DNA from: Blastomonas fulva
Lineage (GTDB): Bacteria > Pseudomonadota > Alphaproteobacteria > Sphingomonadales > Sphingomonadaceae
Direction: 5' to 3'
Length of the DNA: 64,000 nucleotides
Assembly (NCBI RefSeq): GCF_003431825.1
Contig: NZ_CP020083.1
Location: 1,175,001 to 1,239,000 of the forward strand
Every line of letters begins with the position of its first letter. Within the stretch, counting starts at the first letter, position 1. Made by a program: the position numbers and the translations under genes. Shown here one piece after another: positions 50,280-58,610 of the stretch. Under the pieces are notes generated by a model that made no database searches, was not told the DNA's origin, and saw nothing but the letters and a program-made list of their open reading frames with translations.

Positions 50280-50297
50280 GAAATGTCCGGACAAATT
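50280..50297. promoter_or_regulatory. operator O5, near-perfect palindrome
   Basis: GAAATGTCCGGACAAATT, the same CCGG-centred site as O1 and O4 with two mismatches. It lies in the 105-bp gap between the divergent secreted-protein genes at 50242 and 50348. Confidence 0.72.
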
Positions 50298-50347
50298 GCG
50301 CTTCACGAAGGACGTGCTAGTCTTGGCGCCCATGATGGCAGGAGACG

Positions 50348-51121
50348 ATGATGGTCCGGATGTTCTGTATGGCTGCGGCATGGCTGTGCCTGGCGCTGGT
50401 TCCTTTGCGCGCAGCGCCCGAAGAGAACGCGCGCGCGGTGCTGGAGCGCGCGGTCGAGGCGGCGGGCGGCGAGGCCTGGCTCAACCCAACGACGCTGTAT
50501 CTGGCAGGCCATGCGGTCTTCTATGCGCCCGACAGCGCCACCCCGCGCAGCACCGCGGACGACTATCGCATGTGGCGCGCGATGAATCCGAACCGCACCA
50601 CCGCGCACGGCGCAGACGGCAAGGTACGGATCACCGCAAAGTCCGGAGACAGGCTGATGTTCGAGGTCGGGTATGACGGGACCACCACTTGGACCGAAAA
50701 GGGCGTGATGCCCAAGGACCAGGCCGATGCCTATTGGGCGAGCAATTTCGGCTTCGGCATCATCCGCGAGGCGCTGGGCACCGGGTTCACGTTGGAACGC
50801 GCGCCCGATCGCGATGTCGGCGGCCACCCAATCGCTCTGATACGGGTAATCTCCCCCGATGGTGCGACCACCCTGTTCGGCATCGACCGGCAGAGCCACT
50901 ATATCCGCTACATGGGTTTCGTCACCCCGCGCGGCTTTCACGAGCGGTATTATGACGACTTTATCCGCCTGCCCTCAGGCTGGGTGCAGGCGCGCGAGGT
51001 CACGCTGTATTACAACGGGGTGAAAGCGAACACGGTGTACTGGCGCGATGTGAAGGTTGGTGAACCCATCGACCCGGCGTTTTTTGAACCGCCGTCATCT
51101 CCCGACACTAAGCCGACCTAA
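50348..51121 (+). CDS. exported protein of unknown function (LolA-like size and pattern)
   Basis: A 257-residue protein with a signal peptide (MFCMAAAWLCLALVPLRAAP). The mature part alternates beta-strands: LERAVEAAGGEAWLNPTTLYLAGHAVFY, then RITAKSGDRLMFEVGYDGTTTWTEKG and LFGIDRQSHYIRYMGFVTP. This pattern is seen in periplasmic proteins of the outer-membrane lipoprotein-sorting type, but homology is not certain. AGGAGA precedes two adjacent ATGs. Operator O5 lies about 50 bp upstream. It is the rightmost gene of the regulon. Confidence 0.62.
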   Translation: MMVRMFCMAAAWLCLALVPLRAAPEENARAVLERAVEAAGGEAWLNPTTLYLAGHAVFYAPDSATPRSTADDYRMWRAMNPNRTTAHGADGKVRITAKSGDRLMFEVGYDGTTTWTEKGVMPKDQADAYWASNFGFGIIREALGTGFTLERAPDRDVGGHPIALIRVISPDGATTLFGIDRQSHYIRYMGFVTPRGFHERYYDDFIRLPSGWVQAREVTLYYNGVKANTVYWRDVKVGEPIDPAFFEPPSSPDTKPT

Positions 51122-51271
51122 GGCCAATTTCTACCTTGAGCAGGGGCTTATCCGCAGCGATCTAAGAGCTGCCTCATCTGCCTGCTCTATAACTTTGAGC
51201 GTCCCAATCACCGGGTGGTACCGCTCAAAATAATCCGCTACGGGCTAAGCCGCAAATGGGAGGGCAAAGTC

Positions 51272-52453
51272 TTGACGCGCAAGTTTTTCGGCACCGACGG
51301 CATTCGCGGGCGCACTAACAGTGGCTTCATGACCGCAGCGATGGCGATGGCGGTGGGCCAGGCGGCAGGTGAGCATTTCCTCCGAGGCGCGCACAAGCAC
51401 AGGGTCGTGATCGGCAAAGATACCCGGCTCTCGGGCTATATGATGGAAAATGCGCTGGTCGCAGGCTTTACCAGCGTGGGCATGGACGTGGTCCTGGTGG
51501 GGCCGATGCCCACGCCGGCGGTGGCGATGCTCACCCGCTCGATGCGCGCGGACCTTGGCGTGATGATCTCCGCCAGCCATAACCCGTTCCAGGACAATGG
51601 CATCAAGCTGTTCGGCCCCGATGGCTTCAAGCTTTCGGACGAGGACGAGCTACGCATCGAGGCGCTGCTGGACGCAGGCAATCCCAGGCTGGCTGAGTCA
51701 GAGGCCATCGGCCGGGCGCGCCGCATCGAGGATGCAAGTGGCCGCTATCTTCACGCTATCAAGAATTCGCTACCCGACCAGGTGCGACTTGATGGCCTCA
51801 AGATCGTCATCGATTGCGCGCATGGCGCCGCGTATCAGGTCGCACCATCGGCCTTCTGGGAGCTGGGGGCGGAGGTTGTGGCCATCGGCGTGACCCCCAA
51901 CGGCCTCAACATCAACGACCGGGTCGGTTCCACCCATGTCGAGACGCTGCAGGAGCGTGTCGTCGCATCTGGCGCGGACATCGGGATTGCGCTGGATGGC
52001 GATGCGGACCGGCTGATCGTGGTCGACGAACAGGCCAAGGTCGTCGACGGCGACCAGATCATGGCGCTGATCGGTGCCAGCTGGGCGCGGCAGGGTCGAC
52101 TGCGCGGCGGAGGCGTGGTCGCGACCGTAATGTCGAACCTGGGGCTGGAGCGGTACCTGCAGGCGCAGGGGCTCGAGCTGATCCGCACCAAGGTGGGGGA
52201 CCGCTACGTGCTGGGCGCGATGCGGGCCGGCGGCTACAATGTCGGCGGCGAGCAATCGGGGCACATGATCCTGCTCGACCACGCGACAACCGGCGACGGC
52301 ACGGTCGCTGCGCTGCAGGTGCTGGCCGAGCTGGTGCGCGAAGGCAAGCCTGCGAGCGACCTGCTCCACGTGTTCGATCCGGTGCCGCAGCTGCTCAAGA
52401 ATGTCCTCTGTGGATGGCTCCCGCGTTGCAAGCATAAAGTGATGATCAGGTGA
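51272..52453 (+). pseudogene. glmM: phosphoglucosamine mutase, 5' part, interrupted by an IS110-family element
   Basis: Codes for the first 378 residues of GlmM, which converts glucosamine-6-phosphate to glucosamine-1-phosphate for peptidoglycan and LPS. The TTG start has GGAGGG just upstream and gives the family N-terminus [12 protein letters not shown]. The phosphoserine loop MISASHNP (Ser102), the metal loop DGDADR and the sugar loop GGEQSGH are intact. After LLKNV (ending 52405) the frame enters the insertion element and adds 15 foreign residues before a stop. The fourth domain, with the phosphate-binding RPSGTEP loop, is cut off and lies at 53797-54006. The product is expected to be inactive. 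Confidence 0.95.
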
Positions 52454-52673
52454 TGGGTCGGGTGCAGTCGTCTGTCCGGCCTGTTGATGCAGTCGGCATG
52501 GACTGCTGGCCCTGATGGGGTCCGCGAACATGGTCCCGATCGGCTTTGCAGGCTGTAACGCCTTCGCCATTCGTTGGGTTGTCCTTGTTCCCGGTCCGAC
52601 CGGTTCGTTCCATCACATCGCTTTGCTCTCACAACGTCGTGAAGCTGATCTCCTCAGCTAAGCTCTTGATCTC
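52425..52673 (-). ncRNA. candidate bridge/seekRNA region of the IS1111-like element
   Basis: Non-coding DNA between the transposase stop and the subterminal repeat, where IS1111 elements encode the guide RNA that pairs with target and donor DNA. Read on the plus strand it holds CGCTTTGC (52619-52626), GCTTTGC (52543-52549) and TGTCC (52580-52584). These match the two sides of the insertion point in glmM (AATGTCC / CGCTTTGCC). The location is supported by family knowledge; the guide assignment is tentative. Confidence 0.35.
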
Positions 52674-53711
52674 TCATGCAGCCAGTATCGGCGCATGACC
52701 GCGCTCGAAGACTCCGCCCCGCGCCATGATCGCCCATGCGATCCGCGCCATCTTGTTGGCGATGGCAACCGAGGCGACGCGCGCGGGCTTTCTGGCGAGT
52801 AGAGCAACAAAGCGCGGATCGACCGTCTCGGGCTTGCTCCTGGCAGATCGGATCAATGCGGTTGCACCGACAACGAGCAGCTGGCGCAGATAGTTGTCGC
52901 CCATCTTGGTGATCCGCCCGAGGCGTTCCTTGCCACCGCTCGATCGCTGGCGCGGTGTCAGCCCCAGCCAGGCTGCGAACTGTCGTCCCGACTTGAACTG
53001 TGCGGCGTCGCCTACCGATGCGGCGAGCGCAGTAGCGCCAACGGGTCCGATGCCAGGGATCGTTGCAAGGCGCCGGGCCCGTTCGTCACTGCGCTGCAGA
53101 GCAGCAAGACGAAGATCGAGCTTGCGCAACTGTGTGTGCAGTTGGAGCACCTGCCCGGCTAGCACACCGACGACGTTCGCCGCTTCGTCCGGCAGATCTA
53201 GCTCGGCCTCACCATCGACGATCTTTCGCGCCATCTGCAACGCCTTTTCAACGCCGACCGGGATCGCAATGCCGAGCTCGGCAAGCACGCAGCGCATCAT
53301 GTTGACCAGCTGCGTGCGCTGCTTGATCAGCAGGCTGCGCGCACGGTGGATCGACAGCGCGGCCTGCTGCTCGCGCGATTTGATCGGCACGAACCGCATC
53401 GTCTGGCGCGTCACCGCTTCGCAGATCGCCTCGGCATCGGCAGCGTCGTTCTTGCCGCGCTTCACGTAAGGCTTCACGTAAGACGCCGGCATCAGCCGAA
53501 CTTCGTGCCCGAGCTTCGTCAGCTCGCGCGCCCAGTGATGCGACGTCCCGCAGGCCTCGGCGCCCACCAGGCACGGCGGTAGCTTTGCGAAGAACGGCAA
53601 GACCTGCGCTCGCCGCAGTGTCTTGCGGAGCACCACCTCACCGGTGGCGCTCACGCCGTGAACCTGAAAAACATTCTTGGCCAGATCGAGGCCGATTGTG
53701 CTAATCTCCAT
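52674..53711 (-). CDS. IS110-family transposase (IS1111 group)
   Basis: A 345-residue DEDD recombinase. The N-terminal RuvC-like part has STIGLDLAKNVFQVHG with the first Asp, GAEACGTSHHW with the Glu and KRGKNDAADAEAI with the Asp pair. The C-terminal Tnp_20 domain has LATIPGIGPVGATALAASVG and the serine-containing FAAWLGLTPRQRSSGGKERLG. It appears complete and potentially active. The ATG at 53711 gives the usual family length; upstream codons run into the element end and glmM. Confidence 0.95.
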   Translation of the reverse strand: MEISTIGLDLAKNVFQVHGVSATGEVVLRKTLRRAQVLPFFAKLPPCLVGAEACGTSHHWARELTKLGHEVRLMPASYVKPYVKRGKNDAADAEAICEAVTRQTMRFVPIKSREQQAALSIHRARSLLIKQRTQLVNMMRCVLAELGIAIPVGVEKALQMARKIVDGEAELDLPDEAANVVGVLAGQVLQLHTQLRKLDLRLAALQRSDERARRLATIPGIGPVGATALAASVGDAAQFKSGRQFAAWLGLTPRQRSSGGKERLGRITKMGDNYLRQLLVVGATALIRSARSKPETVDPRFVALLARKPARVASVAIANKMARIAWAIMARGGVFERGHAPILAA

Positions 53712-53796
53712 GACGGGTGGCTCCTTTGCTCGGGTTTGCATGACAGCAACCCATATTGGCACCAAGATGCCGTGAGCGGGAGCCATCCACCTCATC

Positions 53797-54006
53797 CGCT
53801 TTGCCGGTGGCAAGCCGCTGGACAATCCGCGTGTGCAGGAGGTCATCGCGGAAGCCGAAGACGAACTGCGCGGACGCGGGCGACTGGTCATCCGTCCTTC
53901 GGGAACCGAACCTGTGATCCGCGTGATGGCCGAAGGCGACGACGCCAAGCAAGTCGAGGCAGTTGTCGATCGAGTTTGTGCTATCGTGACAGAGGTTGCG
54001 GTCTGA
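53797..54006 (+). pseudogene. glmM: phosphoglucosamine mutase, 3' part separated by the IS
   Basis: Codes for the last 69 residues of GlmM, beginning [16 protein letters not shown] and including the phosphate-binding loop RPSGTEP and the terminal helix [17 protein letters not shown]. It joins residue 378 of the 5' part to give 447 residues, a normal GlmM length, so the insertion removed nothing. There is no start codon in frame between the IS stop (53773) and RPSGTEP apart from poor candidates, so separate translation is unlikely. Confidence 0.93.
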
Positions 54007-54078
54007 TATTGTACCAAGTGCACTGATGCTGGATTGTTATAAATTTTGTGATCTATCGCTAAGTGGAGTGAGCAGAAA

Positions 54079-55437
54079 ATGTTTGAGCAGGCGCTGGCTG
54101 CAATCATTTTGGCGGCGGGCCAGGGCACACGGATGAAGTCCGATCTGCACAAGGTGCTACACCCTGTTGCCGGGCTGCCGATGCTGCATCACCTGCTGGA
54201 AAGCCTGAGCGCGGCGGGGGCCGCGCGCCAGGTCGTCGTTGTGGGAGCACGACGCGAGCAGGTGGAGGCATCGGTCGCGCCGCGCGGCGTCGCCATCGCC
54301 CACCAGGCCGAGCAACTGGGCACCGCGCATGCCGCGTTGCAGGCGCGGGAGGCGCTGGCCGATTTCGATGGCATCGCAATCGTGTGCTTCGGCGATACGC
54401 CGTTCCTGCAACCCGACACCATTCGCCGCCTGACCGATCGGCTTTCCGCAGCGGACGGCCCACGCGTTGCGGTGCTGGGCTTCACGCCCGATGACGCCAA
54501 GGCCTATGGCCGGATCATCGCCGATGCTTCGGGCAATATCGCCAAGATGGTCGAGTTCAAGGACGCGAGCGATCACGAGCGCGGCGTCAAGCTGTGCAAT
54601 TCCGGCGTCACCGCGGTGCGCACCGCCGACCTCTGGTCGCTGCTCGACCGCGTCGGTAATAACAATGCGGCAGGCGAGTATTATCTCCCGGATATCGTGA
54701 TGCTGGCGATCCAGGACGGCGACCGCGCGGTGGTGGTCGAGACCGACCCCGACGAGCTGATCGGGATCAACAGCCGCGCCGAGCTCGCCGAAGCAGAGGC
54801 CATCTGGCAGGCGCGCCGCCGCGCGCAGGCGATGGCCGATGGCGCGAGCCTGGTTGCGCCCGAAACAGTATGGTTCGCGCACGACACGATTGTCGGCCGC
54901 GATGTGGTGATCGAACCCAATGTGATGTTCGGCCCCGGTGTCACCATCGCCGACAATGTCGTGATCCACGCCTTCAGCCATCTCGAAGGGGCAACCATCG
55001 CCAGCGGCTGCTCGGTCGGCCCGTTCGCGCGGCTGCGCCCCGGTGCACAGATGCAGGAGGGGGCGAAGGTCGGCAATTTCGTCGAGATGAAGAAGGCGGT
55101 GCTGGGTCCCGGCGCCAAGGCCAGCCACCTGACGTATTTGGGCGATGCGACTGTCGGCGCAAACGCCAATATCGGCGCAGGCACGATCACCTGCAACTAC
55201 GACGGCTATTTCAAATACCAGACCGTGATCGGTGAGAACGCGTTCATCGGATCGAACAGCTCGTTGATCGCGCCTGTGAAGATTGGCCGTGATGCCATTG
55301 TCGCGGCAGGCAGTGCCGTCAGCCGCGACGTCGCCGATGGCGAACTCCGCCTGGTCCGCGCCGAGCAACTGGTCAAACCCGGCTGGGCCGACCGCTTCCA
55401 CGACGCGATGCGGAGCGAGGCCAACCTGCGCGCATGA
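54079..55437 (+). CDS. glmU: bifunctional UDP-GlcNAc pyrophosphorylase / GlcN-1-P acetyltransferase
   Basis: A 452-residue enzyme making UDP-GlcNAc from glucosamine-1-phosphate. The N-terminal uridyltransferase domain begins with LAAGQGTRMKS and has GTAHAALQARE and CFGDTPFL. The C-terminal left-handed beta-helix acetyltransferase has VGNFVEMKKAVLGPGAKASHL and GANANIGAGTITCNYDG. It uses the product of GlmM, which is broken just upstream. The 72-bp gap from glmM has a TATAAA at 54038, a possible -10 of its own promoter, though a good -35 at normal spacing is not obvious. GGAG lies near 54064. Confidence 0.95.
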   Translation: MFEQALAAIILAAGQGTRMKSDLHKVLHPVAGLPMLHHLLESLSAAGAARQVVVVGARREQVEASVAPRGVAIAHQAEQLGTAHAALQAREALADFDGIAIVCFGDTPFLQPDTIRRLTDRLSAADGPRVAVLGFTPDDAKAYGRIIADASGNIAKMVEFKDASDHERGVKLCNSGVTAVRTADLWSLLDRVGNNNAAGEYYLPDIVMLAIQDGDRAVVVETDPDELIGINSRAELAEAEAIWQARRRAQAMADGASLVAPETVWFAHDTIVGRDVVIEPNVMFGPGVTIADNVVIHAFSHLEGATIASGCSVGPFARLRPGAQMQEGAKVGNFVEMKKAVLGPGAKASHLTYLGDATVGANANIGAGTITCNYDGYFKYQTVIGENAFIGSNSSLIAPVKIGRDAIVAAGSAVSRDVADGELRLVRAEQLVKPGWADRFHDAMRSEANLRA

Positions 55438-55575
55438 GCAATCACGACTTGGAAAGAGATGTACCTAAAAGTTCGTTTATTCATGGACTGCTGTTTCATT
55501 TGGAGCCATCTCGCTTGCCTGCTGCCGGTTGGGAGGACACCGAAATAGGATGTTTCCACCTATCGGAGGTCCACA

Positions 55576-55863
55576 ATGCAACGAAGGAAATTTAGCCGCG
55601 AGTTCAAGCTTGAGGCGGTGAAGTTAGTTTGCGAGCGCGGGGGCGCAGTTGCGCAGGCTACTCGTGATCTGGGTGTGCACGAGACCGTACTGCGCAAATG
55701 GGTGAAGGAGTTTGCCGCCGATCCGGGACACGCATTCACCGGGCACGGGCAGATGAGGCCCGAGCAGTTGGAGATCGATCGTTCCAGGCGCGAGGTGGCC
55801 AAGTTGAAGGCGGAGCGCCATCCTAAGAATGCCCGCCGCCTACTTCGCGGAGGACTCGAAATG
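55576..55863 (+). pseudogene. IS3-family OrfA, frameshifted
   Basis: Begins MQRRKFSREFKLEAVKLVCE with the helix-turn-helix ATRDLGVHETVLRKWVKEF and LEIDRSRREVAKLKAER of the leucine-zipper part. After KAER the usual DILKKAAAYFA is shifted to HPKNARRLLRG by a small deletion, so the true C-terminus is lost. The following bases (about 55840-55862) still encode the normal end in another frame. Confidence 0.85.
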
Positions 55864-56650
55864 AGGTTCGCCTTCATCGCGAAGCACCGAGGGATATGAC
55901 CGGTGGCATGGATGTGCGGGGCGCTCGGTGTCTCGCGAAGCGGGTTTCATGCCTGGCTCACCCGAGCGCCTTCGCAGCATGCTCGCGATGGCGAGGTGAT
56001 CGGCGCCAGGGTCAAAGCCAGCCATGTTGGCAGTTACCGCACCTACGGTGCCCGCCGTGTCTGGCACGACCTGCTCGCCGAAGGTATCTCCTGCGGCCTG
56101 CATTGGGTCGAACCGCTCATGCACGCCGCTGGGGCTGCAGGCGCGGCCCGCTCGTCGCGGACTGCCGAAAGATCAGGGCGAACGCTCGGTCATCGCAGGC
56201 AACGTGCTGGATCGCCAGTTCACGGCAGACAGGCCCAACCAGAAGTGGGTGGCCGACTTTACCTATATCTGCGCTGCGGAGGGATGGCTCTACTTGGCCG
56301 TTATCGACCTGTACTCCCGTAGGGTGGTCGGCTGGTCGATGAGCGACACCATGACAACCTAGCTCGTTACCGACGCGCTGATCATGGCGATCTGGCGGCG
56401 GGGCAAGCCAGATGCCCTGCTGCATCATTCGGACCAGAGCAGCCAATATACCAGTGAGCAGTTCCAGCGGCTGATGGCTGACAATGGCGTCACCTGCTCG
56501 ATGAGCCGGTCCAGCAATGTCTGGGAAAATGCCGCCATGGAAAGCTTCTTCTCCTCGCTCAAGACCGAACGGCAGCAGGCCAGTTCCCCGTACAATCCTA
56601 CCCGCTTTGGTCATCGTTCAACGACAGGGGTATTGACTCGTGAGCTAGAC
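55864..56650 (+). pseudogene. IS3-family OrfB (DDE transposase), multiply disrupted
   Basis: Fragments of an rve-type transposase in several frames: FAFIAKHRGI, then VAWMCGALGVSRSGFHAWLT, YRTYGARRVWHDLLAEGISC, and NQKWVADFTYICAAEGWLY with LAVIDLYSRRVVGWSM (first DDE Asp residues). A TAG stop in frame follows at 56360. The last Glu region is MSRSSNVWENAAMESFFSSL, and the C-terminus is cut to YNPTRFGHRSTTG. At least two frameshifts and one stop make it non-functional. Confidence 0.85.
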
Positions 56651-56675
56651 CAGCGCTCTCACTCCTGCCGATGAT

Positions 56676-58535
56676 TTGGACGGCAGCGAACAGGTGGTCT
56701 TGGTGAAAAATGGCGTCACACGGCGGGGTGCAGTGGGTGCCTTGGTTGCGGCATCGGTCGCGCCGCATGTCGATGCTGCAGAGCTTGCCGCTGCAACCGC
56801 GCTGGCCGCGTCGAACTTTTATGGCACCGCAACCTACGGCACCATGGCCGCAGCAATCGCCGCGGGCGAGGCGGCGACCGCGCCCGGCGGCCTGTTCTCG
56901 GTCAACGATGCCAACGGCAACCTGTTGTACCGCGAGCGCACCGCCGGCGGCTCGGTCGAAGTTGCGCGCACTCTTACGCCCGTGTCACTCTCGGGTGAGG
57001 CCGGGGCGGAGCAGATCGGCACCGCCGATGGCAGGCTGGACGAGGTGCTGGCGCGGTTAAAGGTCTTCAATCGCGGCACCGCCCATAGCGTTGACGTTGA
57101 TCTCCGAGCCAAGCTGGGCGAGCAGGTTTCGGTGTCTGATTGGGGTGTGGTGCCGAGCCCTGTTTACATTCCCGGAACCGGAGCGAAGATCAATCGCGCG
57201 CTTGAGGAAGCTCCGCTGGGATCAACGCTGCGCTTTACGGGTTTCTACTACACGGAAGTGCCGATCGTGCAGCGGCGTGGGGTTCATATCCATTTCGATC
57301 CGGGGGCCGCGGTCATTGGTATTTTCGACGATCCAGGCCTTGATGTGTGGACGGTCGCAATCGAGAAAATGCCTTTTGCCCAAGGTGATGTGCGGCGGTT
57401 GCGGTTCGACAACATGAATGTCGAAGTGGCCTTTAGCTACGCCGCACGTCATGCGCTTACGATCAAGAACGCAGCCCCTTTGATCGGTAACCTGCAGTGT
57501 GTTGTGAATAATGGCTATTTCGGCGCTCAGGATGATTCGACGGGCTACGGGATCAACATCGAGGGGTTGGTCACCCATCTCCATACCTTCAGTTCCTGCC
57601 ATACCAACAACGGCATCTTCCTCAACGGATGTGCTGATGGTAATCGCTTCCTGAACGGCCTGATGACAGGGACGAAGCCCGGTGTGGTGGCAAACCTGGC
57701 CGGCGGTGCATTCAAGACCGCTATCAAGAACAATATCATCGTCGCGCGCGACGGGGCTATGATCGTGCTTGGCGGCAGCCAGATCGACTTCCATTCCAAC
57801 CAGATCGAGCAGGTCGAAGCGCTTGGCCCCAACCAGAACGAGCACAGCGCATCGGTCATCATCTCCACTCAGAGCTACGGCAGCCGAGGCGTGTCGATAA
57901 AGGGCAACAACTTCGGTGGGGCGAAGCGGGTCGATTACCACATCTACGCCAAATCGGCTCCGGGAAAGAAGGTCGAAGACTTGCTGCTGGGAGCAGGCAA
58001 CACCTTCTCCAGAGCGCAGATCAAGGACATCAAGATTGCGGACGCCGGGGTGCGCTATACGACAATCGGCTCAGGCCAGCTGCTACGCGGCGAGCGCGGG
58101 ACGGGCGGTCACGTCATCTACCCCGATCTCTACGATGCCAACACCGATGACGTGAACGGCCTGCTGGATGTCGAGGATAACGGTACTGGAACGCGCGGCG
58201 TTCGGCTTCGCGCAGATAGGCTCGGCGGTGCGTCCCCCACCGTGCTGCAAAATGGCTGGACTTGCCCTGCAACTTTCTACGTCCGCAAAGACGAACACGA
58301 TCGTGTGACCTTCAACGGATATGCCGTCGCTCCGGGCGCGGCAGCGGAGATCCAGATCGCGAGACTGCCAGACGGTTTCCGGCCCAGCGAAGTAACCTTT
58401 TTCAATGTGCATGGCGCTACCGGGGTCATTCAACCCAACGGAGCGATGGTTGCCACTACCACTGCAGCTGGCAATGTCGGCCTGTCAGGCGTCAGCTTTG
58501 ACGCAAAGCGATCTGGCTATGACCCAAGCTACTGA
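56676..58535 (+). CDS. 5'-truncated beta-helix protein with a tailspike-like N-terminus
   Basis: About 619 residues from a TTG; the frame is open from 56649, giving SALTPADDLDGSEQVVLVKN before it. That segment matches the repeated L.ADxLDGSEQVxxVxNG module at the start of phage tail fibres and related beta-structured proteins. Residues around 150-480 look like a right-handed parallel beta-helix (INIEGLVTHLHTFSSCHTNNG, NFGGAKRVDYHIYAKSAPG). The end is a small beta domain. The 5' end abuts the IS3 remnant and no good start is seen, so it is probably a truncated gene. Role could be glycan binding or cleavage; location next to the polysaccharide genes fits. Confidence 0.6.
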   Translation: MDGSEQVVLVKNGVTRRGAVGALVAASVAPHVDAAELAAATALAASNFYGTATYGTMAAAIAAGEAATAPGGLFSVNDANGNLLYRERTAGGSVEVARTLTPVSLSGEAGAEQIGTADGRLDEVLARLKVFNRGTAHSVDVDLRAKLGEQVSVSDWGVVPSPVYIPGTGAKINRALEEAPLGSTLRFTGFYYTEVPIVQRRGVHIHFDPGAAVIGIFDDPGLDVWTVAIEKMPFAQGDVRRLRFDNMNVEVAFSYAARHALTIKNAAPLIGNLQCVVNNGYFGAQDDSTGYGINIEGLVTHLHTFSSCHTNNGIFLNGCADGNRFLNGLMTGTKPGVVANLAGGAFKTAIKNNIIVARDGAMIVLGGSQIDFHSNQIEQVEALGPNQNEHSASVIISTQSYGSRGVSIKGNNFGGAKRVDYHIYAKSAPGKKVEDLLLGAGNTFSRAQIKDIKIADAGVRYTTIGSGQLLRGERGTGGHVIYPDLYDANTDDVNGLLDVEDNGTGTRGVRLRADRLGGASPTVLQNGWTCPATFYVRKDEHDRVTFNGYAVAPGAAAEIQIARLPDGFRPSEVTFFNVHGATGVIQPNGAMVATTTAAGNVGLSGVSFDAKRSGYDPSY

Positions 58536-58610
58536 GAACTCAAGAACAACATGTCTCGCGCAGACAACTCAAGAGCAATCAAGATACGCGCCTAATTTTA
58601 TTGGTGGAAT

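Larger units (their letters stand above)
52407..53796 (-). mobile_element. IS110-family, IS1111-like insertion sequence
   Basis: About 1.39 kb, inserted in glmM in opposite orientation. Subterminal inverted repeats GTGGATGGCTCCCGC (52410-52424) and its exact complement (53776-53790) lie 3-6 bp from the ends. The ends are ambiguous by the shared TCC at 52404-52406 and 53795-53797. The transposase occupies most of it. The long non-coding stretch (267 bp) is on the 3' side of the transposase, with only 85 bp on the 5' side. Subterminal repeats plus 3' non-coding DNA is the IS1111 arrangement. No long target duplication, as expected for the family. Confidence 0.9.
55560..56650 (+). mobile_element. 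degenerate IS3-family element
   Basis: Remnants of both transposase frames of an IS3-family insertion sequence are present, with frameshifts, an in-frame TAG at 56360 and a collapsed 3' end. Terminal inverted repeats were not identified, so boundaries are approximate. It lies between glmU and a truncated beta-helix gene, whose 5' end it has probably removed. Confidence 0.8.

Noticed and set aside
50641..50660. AAAGTCCGGAGACAGG as a sixth operator
   Set aside because: Only the GTCCGGA core matches, spacing to the second half-site is wrong and it lies inside a coding region.
52391..52453. Natural C-terminus of GlmM
   Set aside because: The last 15 residues are encoded by the IS end, including its inverted repeat; the true C-terminal domain is found on the other side of the element.
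55206..55559. A 117-codon minus-strand frame at the end of glmU
   Set aside because: Largely antisense to glmU, without a ribosome binding site or recognisable domain.
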